In this document: one piece after another, positions 36,682-46,616 of the stretch
How positions within the stretch are numbered: position 1 is the stretch's first letter
Layout of the letters: every line of letters starts with the position of its first letter
Source of the DNA: DAOSWM01 sp035380045
GTDB taxonomy: Bacteria; Bacteroidota; Bacteroidia; Bacteroidales; Tenuifilaceae
DNA length: 64,000 nucleotides
NCBI GenBank assembly: GCA_035380045.1
Contig: DAOSWM010000009.1
Location: 1 to 64,000, forward strand
Reading direction: 5' to 3'
Notes under the pieces: model-generated
Database searches by the model: none
What the model saw: the letters and a program-made list of their open reading frames with translations, nothing else
What the model was told of the DNA's origin: nothing
Translations under genes and position numbers: made by a program

Positions 36682-37944
36682 TTAGGAAAGAACTGAAAAA
36701 TGTATCAGGTCGATACGGGTTCCATCCATCTTGGCAACTTTTATTCTGAAGTTACTTTGGGTAATAACCTCATGTAAATTAGGTATACTTTGGTGAACCG
36801 AGAGGACAAATCCGGCGAGGGTATCATACTCATCCGATTCTGGGATTCCAAACTTATACTTATCGTTAAGGTAGTCTACCTCGAGCCTGCCGGAAAGGAT
36901 AAACTCATTCTCGCTCAGCTGCTTTTCAACCAAATCGCTCAAATCGTGCTCATCGTCAATCTCCCCGATAATTTCTTCAATAATATCCTCAATGGTAACC
37001 AAGCCAGCCGTACCACCAAACTCATCAACAACAATGGCTATGCTCTTGTGTTCTTTGATAAAACGTGTGAGGAGCTTATTGGCGCGCATGGTTTCAGGTA
37101 CAAAATCAATTTTTATTAGTTTCGACTTTATACTTTGTGGCTTTTTGAACAAGTCCTTACTGTTTACGTATCCAATTATGTTGTCTACATTTTCCTGGTG
37201 AACAGGCAGGCGGGAGTAATTAGTTTCAATAAATTTTTCGAGAAGTTCTGGAATGGATGCATTCACTTCTATCGCTTCAATATCGGTTCGGGGAATCATA
37301 CAGTCCCTCACTTTTATTTCACTAAAATCCAAAGCATTCTGGAAAAACTGAATATCCTTATCGTGTTTCTCTTCATCATCATCGGAGGTATTCACTTCTC
37401 CTACAAAATGGTCGAGATCGATTTTGCCAAAAATATACTTCTCCTCACCGTAGCTTACCCTCAGTCGCAAGATTCTTTTTATTATCCCCATCGAAATCCA
37501 TGTAGCCATTTTACTGACTGGGTAAAAAACGATATAAAAGAGTAGCATGGGTAAGCTAAAAAAGTTAAGGAAACCGTTAGGGTGTAACCTAAACAGTGAC
37601 TTGGGGAGAAATTCTGCAGTAATAAGAATAACGATTGTGGATATAAGGGTTTGGGTCAAAAGCAGCCCGAACTCGCCTAAAATATAGGGAGAAAGCCTTG
37701 GCTCGAGTAATCTGGCAATTTCAATACCATACACAACCAAAGCAATGTTGTTCCCAACAAGCATTGTGGCAATATACTGCCCTGGGTTTCTTGTGAAAAT
37801 TTGAATTATTCTTGACGAGAAGGTTCCTTTTTTTCGGTTTAACTCAATTCGTAACTTATTGGCTGAAACAAACGCAATCTCCATGCCCGAAAAAAGGGCA
37901 GAGAATAGAATTGAGACACCTATTACCAAGAGGCTTGAATTCAT
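36682..37944 (-). CDS. CNNM/HlyC-CorC transmembrane protein with CBS pair
   Basis: This is a 420-aa protein. A DUF21 domain has about four membrane helices (3-25, 60-80, 93-115, 128-150), with SALFSGMEIAFVSANKLRIEL at the start. Two CBS domains lie near 205-330 (DCMIPRTDIEAIEV, AIVVDEFGGTAGLVTIEDI). A CorC_HlyC domain (about 345-420) follows. These proteins are linked to Mg2+/Co2+ extrusion; older 'hemolysin' names reflect one misnamed homologue. It lies between the small membrane protein and the foldase, the start being one base before the former's stop. Confidence 0.9.
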   Translation of the reverse strand: MNSSLLVIGVSILFSALFSGMEIAFVSANKLRIELNRKKGTFSSRIIQIFTRNPGQYIATMLVGNNIALVVYGIEIARLLEPRLSPYILGEFGLLLTQTLISTIVILITAEFLPKSLFRLHPNGFLNFFSLPMLLFYIVFYPVSKMATWISMGIIKRILRLRVSYGEEKYIFGKIDLDHFVGEVNTSDDDEEKHDKDIQFFQNALDFSEIKVRDCMIPRTDIEAIEVNASIPELLEKFIETNYSRLPVHQENVDNIIGYVNSKDLFKKPQSIKSKLIKIDFVPETMRANKLLTRFIKEHKSIAIVVDEFGGTAGLVTIEDIIEEIIGEIDDEHDLSDLVEKQLSENEFILSGRLEVDYLNDKYKFGIPESDEYDTLAGFVLSVHQSIPNLHEVITQSNFRIKVAKMDGTRIDLIHFSVLS

Positions 37945-37945
37945 T

Positions 37946-38143
37946 CTATTGCGCTTGGTTCTTTTCTAAGTGTTTGCGCCGGAACCTTCTTAGCGCAAAC
38001 ATTAACAAGGCTGCTAAAGAGAGCAGAAAGAACATGTAACTTTTAGAGAACCCTACTTCGAGGCCAGAGTATATGCCCAGGCCCATACATAAGGCTGAAA
38101 GCACAAGCCAAATAGCCTCCATTATTTTTGATGAGTTCAACAT
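37946..38143 (-). CDS. Small two-helix membrane protein
   Basis: This is a 65-aa protein with two hydrophobic segments (about 8-27 and 33-50) and a basic tail, LRRFRRKHLEKNQAQ. It looks like a genuine gene and not a shadow: it fills the gap between lptC and the CNNM gene on the same strand, and its stop meets the CNNM start. Composition and the positive-inside tail fit an inner-membrane protein with both ends in the cytosol. The function is unknown. Confidence 0.7.
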   Translation of the reverse strand: MLNSSKIMEAIWLVLSALCMGLGIYSGLEVGFSKSYMFFLLSLAALLMFALRRFRRKHLEKNQAQ

Positions 38144-38237
38144 CTCTCTTCTTTGAGTTTTAAAGATAGAACATTTTTTTGGGAGAACGTAAAATTATAT
38201 GTAGCAATTTACTGAGGGAAGCTAGCGAATATGAATG

Positions 38238-38810
38238 TTAATCATTTATATAGTACGAACCGGTTGGTTTAAGAATAATCCAGTCGGTAAACATCTCGTC
38301 CGATTCAAAACCTTCCCCGAAAGTAACCCCGTCCTCGGTAGTAATCTTCACCATATCATGGGAGTAAATGGTTTTCTTCTTCTCATCCCAAAATAGTTGC
38401 TCGGTATTTAATATTTCACCCTTTTTATTCATTGCAACCACGTTGTACCTTGCATTCCACAGCTCTTTCTCCTCATAGTAAATTGCATAGTTTGCGGTAA
38501 GTTGTGATTCTACTGCAAGAGAATCGTTGAAGTTAAACACCGTAATACCATCCGGGAACTCTGTGTATGGTTCTTCCGCGTTTGGGTAAGAGTTTGTGGT
38601 TGGGGCAATCACTTTAATTTTAAGTTTGCCCTGCTCGGTATATAAAATTTCTGAATTACGGGCGGTTAAATCGGGTGCATTCTCCTCATCTGTTAGTGAT
38701 TTTATCGTTTCAAGATCAGTTTTACACGATACAATCAACAAAGTCCCCGCTATTGCGAGGACAATGTTTTGAAATATGCTTTTTTTCAGAGAAAAAAAAG
38801 GAGCTTTCAC
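38238..38810 (-). CDS. lptC: LPS export periplasmic protein LptC
   Basis: This 190-aa membrane-anchored component of the Lpt bridge carries lipopolysaccharide from the inner to the outer membrane. The first 30 residues end in a lipobox-like LLIVSCK (Cys29), so here the anchor may be a lipid instead of a helix. The mature part has the LptC/OstA-like pattern LYTEQGKLKIKVIAPT, ELTANYAIYY, YTEFPDGITVFNF and GFESDEMFTDW. It is a single beta-jellyroll domain. It is co-oriented with the TPR gene, 11 nt away. Confidence 0.88.
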   Translation of the reverse strand: MKAPFFSLKKSIFQNIVLAIAGTLLIVSCKTDLETIKSLTDEENAPDLTARNSEILYTEQGKLKIKVIAPTTNSYPNAEEPYTEFPDGITVFNFNDSLAVESQLTANYAIYYEEKELWNARYNVVAMNKKGEILNTEQLFWDEKKKTIYSHDMVKITTEDGVTFGEGFESDEMFTDWIILKPTGSYYIND

Positions 38811-38821
38811 TTCAAATAAAT

Positions 38822-40153
38822 TTAAGGCTTCGCTCTAACTACTGTTTGCTCACCAATCCAGCAGCCAACGGTATAGGTATCGCCTGGTTTAAGATCCTGA
38901 AAAAAGATATCGTTACTAGCAGGGAAATACTGTGAATAGGTTTCAATCAACTTGTTGCAATCATCGGCAAGGTTTGGATCAACCTGTTTTGCTTTGGCAA
39001 ACTTATCAACTGCTGCCCAAAAAACGGTTTTCTTGGCAAAATCGTCGCCACAATTTTTCTCTCCAGCGTAAAGGTGCCCAATATGTATGTATGCATGCCC
39101 CAGCCCAGGGTTAATTTTAACTGCCTGAAGGGCAAGGCTTCGTGATTGCTCTGGGTTATTGAACTCCCTCCCAACAATTTGAGCATACTCAAGCAGGTAA
39201 ACAGATTTTTTTACAGAATCGGCTTCCATACTGATGGCCTCCTTGTAGTAATTTTCTGCATTCTTAAATTCGCCCAAGTTGTTAAAGATCTTTGCTAAAT
39301 CGTATGCCAACTCTGCAGATGGTTCATTCTCGAAAACAACCGCACCAGTTTTTCGGTACAGGGTCAGGTTACTACATTTATTTGCTTTCAGCAAACTAAA
39401 CGTTTTTTTTGCCAGTTCAACATCCGTTGGGTTTGCGTTAACTCTCGACCCAAAAATTGCGTCTAGGTTTTCGCAGTTGGCAACTCCCATCACAGAGAAA
39501 AGGGCATCGATATTCTCTTTAACTTGTGAAACTACCTCATCACCTCCTGACGCAATTTGGACATCAAGATGATCTGCTAATAACGAGTATGTTTCAATAA
39601 CCTTGTCGGCGGTTATCTTCTGATTATCATACATTTCCTTGGTAACAACCATAAATGTATACAAGGTTGATGAACTCGATTTATCCTTGTCAATATCTAT
39701 TGATTCAGCCAAATACCCATACGCTTCCTCGTACCTGAGAGGATCGAAAGTATAGAGATCTGTTCCTTTCTGCCCAAGTAATGAACCCTTTTCATTATAA
39801 TACTGAATCCGCATATCATAAACCAGAAGCAATGAATCCAGAAGTTCGGTTTTACGAGCAGGGTTTGTCTCCTTCTCAAACCAATCTTTAAGCATTTTTG
39901 CCCCGCGAATGTATGTATTTTTGGATGCTGCCGGGCAAATAGTTAGAACCTTTTGCCAATGCTTTTTTGCATCGGTGTAGTTCCCCTGACCGTAGTACTC
40001 ACCATACAATGAGATGTTTATTGCACACTCCTTGCGGGTTTCCTCGTCAGGGCCATACTTTGGGTTGGTTAAGTATGCCTGTGCTAAACTGCTTAAACTG
40101 AGAGTAAGAAGCAGAGTAACTGATGCAATTGCCTTGTAAATAATTGTTTTCAT
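38822..40153 (-). CDS. Exported TPR protein
   Basis: This is a 443-aa protein with a signal peptide (1-25, ending SLAQA) and a mature part made of helical tetratricopeptide-like repeats. The clearest are around 275-310 (AYDLAKIFNNLGEFKNAENYYKEAI) and 330-365 (SRSLALQAVKINPGLGHAYIHIGHLYAGE). Several cysteines (CAINIS, CPAAS, CENLD, NKCSN) could form disulfides in the periplasm. A role in envelope assembly is suggested only by its place between lptC and a barrel protein. Confidence 0.8.
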   Translation of the reverse strand: MKTIIYKAIASVTLLLTLSLSSLAQAYLTNPKYGPDEETRKECAINISLYGEYYGQGNYTDAKKHWQKVLTICPAASKNTYIRGAKMLKDWFEKETNPARKTELLDSLLLVYDMRIQYYNEKGSLLGQKGTDLYTFDPLRYEEAYGYLAESIDIDKDKSSSSTLYTFMVVTKEMYDNQKITADKVIETYSLLADHLDVQIASGGDEVVSQVKENIDALFSVMGVANCENLDAIFGSRVNANPTDVELAKKTFSLLKANKCSNLTLYRKTGAVVFENEPSAELAYDLAKIFNNLGEFKNAENYYKEAISMEADSVKKSVYLLEYAQIVGREFNNPEQSRSLALQAVKINPGLGHAYIHIGHLYAGEKNCGDDFAKKTVFWAAVDKFAKAKQVDPNLADDCNKLIETYSQYFPASNDIFFQDLKPGDTYTVGCWIGEQTVVRAKP

Positions 40154-40178
40154 TGCTCTGTATTTTTTGTTTTCAAAG

Positions 40179-41459
40179 TTAATTAAATTTCCTTTTAATG
40201 AACCAGTAGTCGTAAAATGTTACTCCAAGGGTAACTATTCCATAGTTTTCAAGGATCAACCCATCGTTGGTTGTGCCTCGTTTGCCTAATTCAAACGCAA
40301 TATTGAACGAGGTGTTAGTACGCTTGAATGGTAAACCTACCCCAAAACTTATGCCATAATCCATTATGCTGTTCCCACGAAGTTTAAGGTACGAATCGTT
40401 TGCGTGGAAACCTACACGATAACTAATGCGCTTTGCGTAACTTTTCAAGTCGTTTCGATTTGGAGTATACTCCGCTCCAACCCGAATGGTTTGGCTGCGC
40501 TTGAGTGAATCGGACACATTAAGGAAAAGTGCTTTTGACCAATCTTGCGAGGAATAGTCCGCTCCAAACATCAACATATTTTTATACGACAGGGTGAACC
40601 CTCCGCTAATGTTGGCCGGAAAATCGATTGAACTATTCTCATCCTCGTGCTCATAAAATACTTCTGAGTATGCACCCTGTTCTAATGTCACTGTGGTTGC
40701 ACGCTTGGCTCCTATTGCTGTTTCATTATCGAGAGTTGCCCCAAGCACAAGCCTAAAATCTTTATTGTTACCAAAATAACCTTCATACTGAGCACCAAAA
40801 CTAAAGGCAATTCCTCTAACTACTATTCCATTTGTACTAAGCGTACTTAAGTATGAACTTGTTGAAGGGAATAGCACTTGAGTATTGTATTCTAACGACC
40901 CGAACAAATACGACATGTTAGCGCCAACTGAAAAACCTTTAAATGGTTCAAATGCCGATCCAATATAAGCTTGGGTTATTCCTCCCTCTCCTATATGGTA
41001 GTGCTTTATTGCTCCTATTGAGCTGAGTAAATATGGGTCGGTTTCGTAATACCTAACCCTGTACCCTACATGGCTATACGGCTGGATTCCAAGGCTAGCA
41101 CCTATTTTCTTTGATACAGGGAATTGTATTGCTAAATGGTTAATGTTTGCCATTGTATTGTAGTTACTCTCACTTGCCGATGCGTAGTTTACACCACTAG
41201 CATCAATCCCAAAATCGAAGATAAAAGACATGGTGTCCTGCGCTGAATATGAGGCAGGATTTAGGTAGTTTATTTGTTTCCCACTCCTAATTCCCTGTGA
41301 AATGCCCCCCAACGAAATAGTATTGGCATAACCACGGGTTCGCACGTCCCCTATTCCATACCGCGAGTAGGGTGAGTAGGTAGTTAAACTTTGAGAGAAT
41401 GAGGAAAGCGTTATAATCGTAAACGCAATGACTAAGGTTGCTTTTTTGTTGTTACGCAT
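40179..41459 (-). CDS. Outer-membrane beta-barrel protein
   Basis: This is a 426-aa protein. A signal peptide (1-22, ending SSFSQ) is followed by a long beta-barrel-like chain with many aromatic-flanked strands and a C-terminal strand GIVTLGVTFYDYWF. The early segment TYSPYSRYGIGDVRTRGYA and NYLNPASYSAQD recall FadL/OmpP1-like porins of Bacteroidota, but I cannot name the transport substrate. The start overlaps the end of coaX by eight bases, so the two are co-translated. Confidence 0.8.
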   Translation of the reverse strand: MRNNKKATLVIAFTIITLSSFSQSLTTYSPYSRYGIGDVRTRGYANTISLGGISQGIRSGKQINYLNPASYSAQDTMSFIFDFGIDASGVNYASASESNYNTMANINHLAIQFPVSKKIGASLGIQPYSHVGYRVRYYETDPYLLSSIGAIKHYHIGEGGITQAYIGSAFEPFKGFSVGANMSYLFGSLEYNTQVLFPSTSSYLSTLSTNGIVVRGIAFSFGAQYEGYFGNNKDFRLVLGATLDNETAIGAKRATTVTLEQGAYSEVFYEHEDENSSIDFPANISGGFTLSYKNMLMFGADYSSQDWSKALFLNVSDSLKRSQTIRVGAEYTPNRNDLKSYAKRISYRVGFHANDSYLKLRGNSIMDYGISFGVGLPFKRTNTSFNIAFELGKRGTTNDGLILENYGIVTLGVTFYDYWFIKRKFN

Positions 41460-42171
41460 TATAGTTTAAAATTCGGTTTAAACCTAATATCACGATATTA
41501 GGGTGCACAAAGATGCTATTTTTTAATTTTTTTTCAAAAAAAATTGAATCACCTCCGGTGAAAACCACTACCAAATCGGGGTGCTGATGTTTTAACGCTG
41601 ATATGTATCCGTCAACCTCATTCACAACACCATTGAGGACTCCCGCAAGAATTGAATCGACTGTTGAATCGCCAATTAATTTATATTCTTCGTTAAATGG
41701 AACTTCTGGTAATTTTGATGTAAAATGTGCTAACGATTTAAATCTTAACGTTATTCCGGGTGAAATGGCTCCACCCATGTACTCTCCTTTGCTAGTGATA
41801 AAATCGTAGGTGATAGCCGTTCCGCAATCGACACAAAGTGCATTAACACTGGGATACAAATGGCTAACTCCAACTGCTGCTGCTAACCTGTCGACACCAA
41901 GGGAGTGAGGTGTTGTATAACAGTTTTTTATGGGAACAGGAGTATGGGGATTGAAAAACAAAACGGGAATTTTATTTCTCAATTTTTTTAAGATCTCATC
42001 GTTACACACGCCCACAACTGACACTATTGACTTCTTTACATTGTACCTATCAACAATTTCCTCAACCGTTGCCCAATTAAAATTGTCATACCGCTCAATT
42101 AGCACAATGTCTTCATTATCAACCAGAGCCAATTTTGTAAGCGTATTTCCTATGTCAATTATCAGATTCAA
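41452..42171 (-). CDS. coaX: Type III pantothenate kinase
   Basis: It phosphorylates pantothenate, the first step of coenzyme A synthesis, in the cytosol. The 239-aa ASKHA-fold protein begins MNLIIDIGNTLTKLALVD (phosphate-1 motif) and has GVDRLAAAVGV near 92. VDCGTAITYDFI near 113 and GGAISPGITLR near 132 are all CoaX signatures. It heads the coaX-to-ppiD series, with mfd just upstream on the same strand. Confidence 0.93.
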   Translation of the reverse strand: MNLIIDIGNTLTKLALVDNEDIVLIERYDNFNWATVEEIVDRYNVKKSIVSVVGVCNDEILKKLRNKIPVLFFNPHTPVPIKNCYTTPHSLGVDRLAAAVGVSHLYPSVNALCVDCGTAITYDFITSKGEYMGGAISPGITLRFKSLAHFTSKLPEVPFNEEYKLIGDSTVDSILAGVLNGVVNEVDGYISALKHQHPDLVVVFTGGDSIFFEKKLKNSIFVHPNIVILGLNRILNYNA

Positions 42172-42209
42172 AATTCTTTACTATTAACAGTTAGTAAGCA
42201 CGATACTTT

Positions 42210-45200
42210 TTAACGAGATGAAACCGTTAAATGTTGTAGTACCGTGATGGCATTATCTACATTTTCAACATTTTTAGCTGTTAACGATAACCTATCGTTG
42301 GTTTCCTTCAACTGAAAAATATGCTGATTCGATTGAATGGACATTATGATTGACGAAAAAACATTGGAACGGTAGAATGGCGATAGCTGGTTTGATATGA
42401 AGTAAGCAATAAGTATTCCGTTTTTAAGCACAATCTTCTCAATACCAACAGAAATGGCCCTCCATTTTAACGTTACAACGTTAAGGAGTTCCTCCACTTG
42501 AGAAGGAATTGCTCCAAAACGATCCGTTAACTTTTGGCGGAACTTTTCAAGCTCTTCGGTATTGGAAATCAAATCGATTTCACGGTAAAGCCGCATCCTT
42601 TCGGGAATGCTACTAATATACGAATCGGGAAGCAGCAACTCCAAATCGGTTTCAATGTGGCAGTCGTTTCCGCTTGAATCCCAACCATCCTTAGTTTCCT
42701 TCGCCTCATCGGCGAAAAGTTCGCTGAACTCCTCGTGTTTTAGCTCCTGTATGGCCTCATCGAGTATTTTGTGGTACGTTTCGAACCCAATTTCGTTTAT
42801 AAAACCGCTCTGCTCGGCTCCGAGCATATTTCCGGCTCCTCGAATGTCCAAATCCTGCATGGCAATGCTAAATCCGCTGCCCAGCTCCGAAAACTCCTCG
42901 AGCGCCTTCAGCCTTCTGCGCGCCTCGCTTGTTAAGGTTTCAAGCGGTGGTGCAAGCAGGTAGCAAAACGCCTTCTTGTTCGAACGGCCTACCCTTCCAC
43001 GAAGCTGATGCAAATCGCTTAACCCAAACATTTGGGCATTATTAACAATTATTGTATTGGCGTTGGGAATGTCGAGCCCCGACTCGATAATGGTTGTAGA
43101 GATAAGCACATCGTAATCGCCACAAATGAAATCGAGCATGGTTTTCTCAAGCTTCGCAGGCTCCATTTGTCCATGCGCAACCACTGAGGTTACGTTTGGG
43201 CATACCTTCAGCAGCATTTGCTGAACCTCAGCAATGTTCTGTACGCGGTTGTGTACAAAGAACACCTGCCCTCCCCGGCTCACCTCGTACTCAATGGCCT
43301 CCTTAATTATTGCGGTGTTGAATGTGTGCAGCTCAGTAGCAATTGGATGCCGGTTGGGTGGCGGAGTGTTTATAATCGACAGGTCGCGGGCGCCCATTAG
43401 CGAGAACTGCAGGGTTCGTGGAATTGGCGTTGCGGTTAGGGTTAACGTATCAACATTTACCCGTATTCGTTTTAGCTTCTCCTTGGCGGCTACGCCAAAT
43501 TTCTGCTCCTCATCAACAATCATCAGTCCCAAATCCTTGAATTTCACAGCGCTACCAAGTAAGGCATGCGTGCCAATAATTATGTCAACCTTCCCCTCAG
43601 CTAACCGAGCAAGGGTTTCCTTCTGCTGCTTTGCCGATTTCATTCGGCTAACATAATCAACCGTGCAAGGAAAGCTGGAGAGACGTTGCTTAAAAGTTTG
43701 GAAATGCTGCAGGGCAAGGATTGTGGTTGGCACCAGAACCGCAACCTGCTTACTATCGGCAACCGCCTTGAAAGCTGCCCTCACGGCCACCTCGGTTTTC
43801 CCGAAACCTACATCGCCGCAAACAAGCCTGTCCATCGGAATTCCCGATTGCATATCATCCTTAACCGCAACAGTGGCCTTCTCCTGGTCGGGCGTATCCT
43901 CGTATATAAAACTGGCTTCGAGCTCCTCCTGCAGGTACGTATCGGGTGAAAACGAAAAACCCTTCTCGGCCTTCCGCTTTGCGTACAAAGCGATTAGCTC
44001 CTTGGCAATATCCTTAACCTTTTTCTTTGTATTCTGCTTGAGTCGTTGCCACGCTCCCGAACCCAGCTTGTAAACTTTGGGTGCCTCGGCATCCTTGCCT
44101 CTGTACTTTGAAATTCGGTGAAGGTTATGGATACTTACCAGCAACGTATCGTTATCCTTATAAATTAAGCGAACAGCTTCCTGCACCTTGCCGTTCACCT
44201 CAGTTTTTACCAACCCACCAAAGGTTCCGATTCCGTGGTCGATATGCACAACGAAGTCGCCAACCTGCAAACTCATTAGCTCCTGAAGTGATAGCGAGTT
44301 GGTTTTGCTCAGCTCGTGTTTGAGTTTATACTTGTGGTACCGCTCAAAAATTTGATGGTCAGTGTATAAGCTAATCATCAAATCATGGTCAATAAACCCC
44401 TCGTGCAACGAAATCTCCACTGGAGTAAATGTTGCTTGCCGGTTAACTGACTCAAAAATATTCTCAAGGCGCTGATGTTGAGCAGGATTTGGTGCCAGAA
44501 TATATGTTCTGTATCCCTTATCGGCATTTTCAACTAGGTTCTCGGCCAGCAACTCGAAGTTCTTGCTGAATGAAGGCTGAGGAGAAGTGTTAAAATTAAT
44601 AGCTAACGATGATTTCAGCTGCTGCTTAATGCCGAACTCAACCACTGGAAAATTCTGTGCGCTACGAAAAAAATCAGCACCGGAGGCAAAATCCAACGAT
44701 TCCACGGAACCTTCCTGTTCAGAAGCAAACGCTTGAATTTCATTCATCCGCGAAATAACTATCTCCAAATCGTTAATCCAAACTATGGTTTGGGGAGGAA
44801 GGCTTTCGGTTAGCAGGCATCGGTTCTGGGATGTGAAATCGGTATTAAGGTTCGGTGTGATTGTTATATTTGAACGCATGCCCTTCGAAAGCTGGTCGTC
44901 AACATCGAATGAACGGATGGATTCTACCTCATCGCCAAAAAAATCAATGCGGAAAGGATCGGCCGATGCGAAGGAAAAAATATCGATAATGCTTCCCCTC
45001 TGCGAGAACTGGCCCGGCTCGTATACGAATTCGGTTTTTGTAAAACCGTACTCGTAAAGAACCTCAATAAGAAACTCGGTGGATATTTTTTCACCAACAC
45101 TCAACCCAAGGGTATTCTGCTCAATTTCAGCGTTCGTTACAACCTTTTCCGACAGTGCATCGGGGTACGAAACAATAACGGCAGGTACTCCATTGGGCTT

Positions 45201-45557
45201 GCTGATTGACGAAAGGCTATTGAGCACATCGGTTCGCTGAATGGTTGCCTCCGGCAAAATTTGCTTATACTGTACCGAACGCTTATACGACGAAGGGAAA
45301 AAGAATAGCTTATCGGATTCTAGGAACTGTGCCAAATCGTTGTAAAAGAAGGCTGCTTCCTCCTTGTCGTTCATCACAATAAGGGATGTAGCCCCATTTC
45401 TCAGAAATGCAGCAGCAACTACAAATGCCCTCGACGAACCGGCAAGCCCCTTCAATCGGATACGTGCCAAACTCTCTGTGTTCAGATTCTCACAAAGAAG
45501 TTCAACCTCTTGCTTTTGAAGGAATTTTGAAAAAAAATCGGTTTGGGCTGCAAGCAT
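42210..45557 (-). CDS. mfd: Transcription-repair coupling factor
   Basis: It removes RNA polymerase stalled at DNA lesions and recruits UvrA. At 1115 aa it has the usual Mfd length. In order it has a UvrB-like N-terminal region (1-400), an RNA-polymerase-interacting CarD/RID domain (about 425-500, VGDFVVHIDHGIGTFGG) and a translocase domain. The translocase has Walker A GDVGFGKTEVAVRAAFK near 590, DEEQ near 690 (MIVDEEQKFGV) and TATPIPRTLQFSLMG, then a helicase C domain ending QLRGRVGRS. A TRCF C-terminal domain (about 955-1070) completes it. Confidence 0.96.
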   Translation of the reverse strand: MLAAQTDFFSKFLQKQEVELLCENLNTESLARIRLKGLAGSSRAFVVAAAFLRNGATSLIVMNDKEEAAFFYNDLAQFLESDKLFFFPSSYKRSVQYKQILPEATIQRTDVLNSLSSISKPNGVPAVIVSYPDALSEKVVTNAEIEQNTLGLSVGEKISTEFLIEVLYEYGFTKTEFVYEPGQFSQRGSIIDIFSFASADPFRIDFFGDEVESIRSFDVDDQLSKGMRSNITITPNLNTDFTSQNRCLLTESLPPQTIVWINDLEIVISRMNEIQAFASEQEGSVESLDFASGADFFRSAQNFPVVEFGIKQQLKSSLAINFNTSPQPSFSKNFELLAENLVENADKGYRTYILAPNPAQHQRLENIFESVNRQATFTPVEISLHEGFIDHDLMISLYTDHQIFERYHKYKLKHELSKTNSLSLQELMSLQVGDFVVHIDHGIGTFGGLVKTEVNGKVQEAVRLIYKDNDTLLVSIHNLHRISKYRGKDAEAPKVYKLGSGAWQRLKQNTKKKVKDIAKELIALYAKRKAEKGFSFSPDTYLQEELEASFIYEDTPDQEKATVAVKDDMQSGIPMDRLVCGDVGFGKTEVAVRAAFKAVADSKQVAVLVPTTILALQHFQTFKQRLSSFPCTVDYVSRMKSAKQQKETLARLAEGKVDIIIGTHALLGSAVKFKDLGLMIVDEEQKFGVAAKEKLKRIRVNVDTLTLTATPIPRTLQFSLMGARDLSIINTPPPNRHPIATELHTFNTAIIKEAIEYEVSRGGQVFFVHNRVQNIAEVQQMLLKVCPNVTSVVAHGQMEPAKLEKTMLDFICGDYDVLISTTIIESGLDIPNANTIIVNNAQMFGLSDLHQLRGRVGRSNKKAFCYLLAPPLETLTSEARRRLKALEEFSELGSGFSIAMQDLDIRGAGNMLGAEQSGFINEIGFETYHKILDEAIQELKHEEFSELFADEAKETKDGWDSSGNDCHIETDLELLLPDSYISSIPERMRLYREIDLISNTEELEKFRQKLTDRFGAIPSQVEELLNVVTLKWRAISVGIEKIVLKNGILIAYFISNQLSPFYRSNVFSSIIMSIQSNQHIFQLKETNDRLSLTAKNVENVDNAITVLQHLTVSSR

Positions 45558-45585
45558 CGTTAGTAAATCGGTACAAAGTAGTTCA

Positions 45586-45593
45586 CAAAGTTA
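45586..45593 (-). promoter_or_regulatory. -7 element of mfd
   Basis: TAACTTTG on the minus strand, 29 bp before the mfd ATG, matches TAnnTTTG exactly. Confidence 0.5.
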
Positions 45594-45695
45594 TAACGAT
45601 TTGGCTAACGAAATAGAATAAGTACCCATTCAAAGGTTAAAATATCTAAAAACTACAAAAAGGTGGCTAAAAGTTTATTTTTATAAATTGATTTT

Positions 45696-45703
45696 TACAT
45701 TTG
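45696..45703 (+). promoter_or_regulatory. -7 element of the acyltransferase pair
   Basis: TACATTTG, an exact TAnnTTTG, lies 35 bp before the ATG at 45738. Confidence 0.55.
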
Positions 45704-45737
45704 TACACACCAATGTATCCACCAACAAGCCACAACC

Positions 45738-46562
45738 ATGGATAGTAGTAACCATAAATTTATTGATGTTGAAAAAGTTATAGCGAGCAAAAGTCCACGC
45801 CTGCTAAAAATGTTGCCAAAGTTTATTATTCGATACCTAAAACGTATAATTCACGAAGATGAGATAAACAATGCTCTGGCAATTCATGGGCACAAAAAGG
45901 GCGTTGAGTTTGTTGACTCAATACTTAACATGCTTCAAGCAACATACTCCGTTGAGGGTATTGAGAATATTTCGGAAGGTGAGCGCTACCTGTTTGCTTC
46001 GAATCATCCGCTGGGTGGTTTAGACGGTTTGATCCTTATCCACCTACTTGGGAAAAAATTCCCCTCGGTGAAATTTCCCGTTAACGATTTGCTGATGAAC
46101 CTTCCTCAGTTCGATGAGGTTTTCATTCCGGTAAACAAGCATGGTAGCCAATCGATGGATAGTGCACGGAAAATTGAGGAAGCCTACACCTCCGATACTC
46201 AAATACTGTATTTCCCCGCAGGACTCTGCTCACGGAAGCAGAAAGGGAAAATTGAAGACCTTGAATGGAAAAAGAATTTCATTTCCAAAGCCGTGAAGCA
46301 TAAAAGGCACATTGTTCCTATATTTTTCAGCGGGAAAAACTCAAAATTCTTTTACAACCTAGCTCGGCTTAGGTCACTTATCGGACTAAAGGCAAATATT
46401 GAGATGCTATACCTAGTTGACGAAATGTTTAAACAGAAAGGACAAAAAATTGTTGTTACCATTGGCAAACCAATTTCATACGACACCTTTGATAACTCCC
46501 GAAGCCCAAAAGATTGGGCCAAATTCGTAAAAGGGAAAGTTTACCAAATGGCAAAAAAATGA
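45738..46562 (+). CDS. glsA: PlsC-like O-acyltransferase (probable glycine-lipid GlsA)
   Basis: This is a 274-aa membrane-associated acyltransferase. Landmarks are the active-site region FASNHPLGGLDGLIL near 88, where His and Asp are five residues apart instead of the canonical four, and the substrate-binding FPAGLCSRKQKGKI near 158. KHIVPIFFSGKNSKFFY is near 195. In Bacteroides, GlsB and GlsA add N- and O-linked acyl chains to glycine and are encoded together; the same pairing here supports the call. A general lysophosphatidate acyltransferase is the alternative. Confidence 0.75.
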   Translation: MDSSNHKFIDVEKVIASKSPRLLKMLPKFIIRYLKRIIHEDEINNALAIHGHKKGVEFVDSILNMLQATYSVEGIENISEGERYLFASNHPLGGLDGLILIHLLGKKFPSVKFPVNDLLMNLPQFDEVFIPVNKHGSQSMDSARKIEEAYTSDTQILYFPAGLCSRKQKGKIEDLEWKKNFISKAVKHKRHIVPIFFSGKNSKFFYNLARLRSLIGLKANIEMLYLVDEMFKQKGQKIVVTIGKPISYDTFDNSRSPKDWAKFVKGKVYQMAKK

Positions 46563-46616
46563 AATTGGGGAATAACAACGGGAGGCTAAAAGAGCTATTT
46601 TTGAAAAAATTTTACA

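Noticed and set aside
36682..37944. Hemolysin
   Set aside because: The DUF21-CBS-CorC layout is that of CNNM metal transporters; haemolytic activity is a historical name only.
42607..44323. Several open frames antisense to mfd
   Set aside because: They are shadows of a conserved 1115-aa gene, with unusual composition and no motif.
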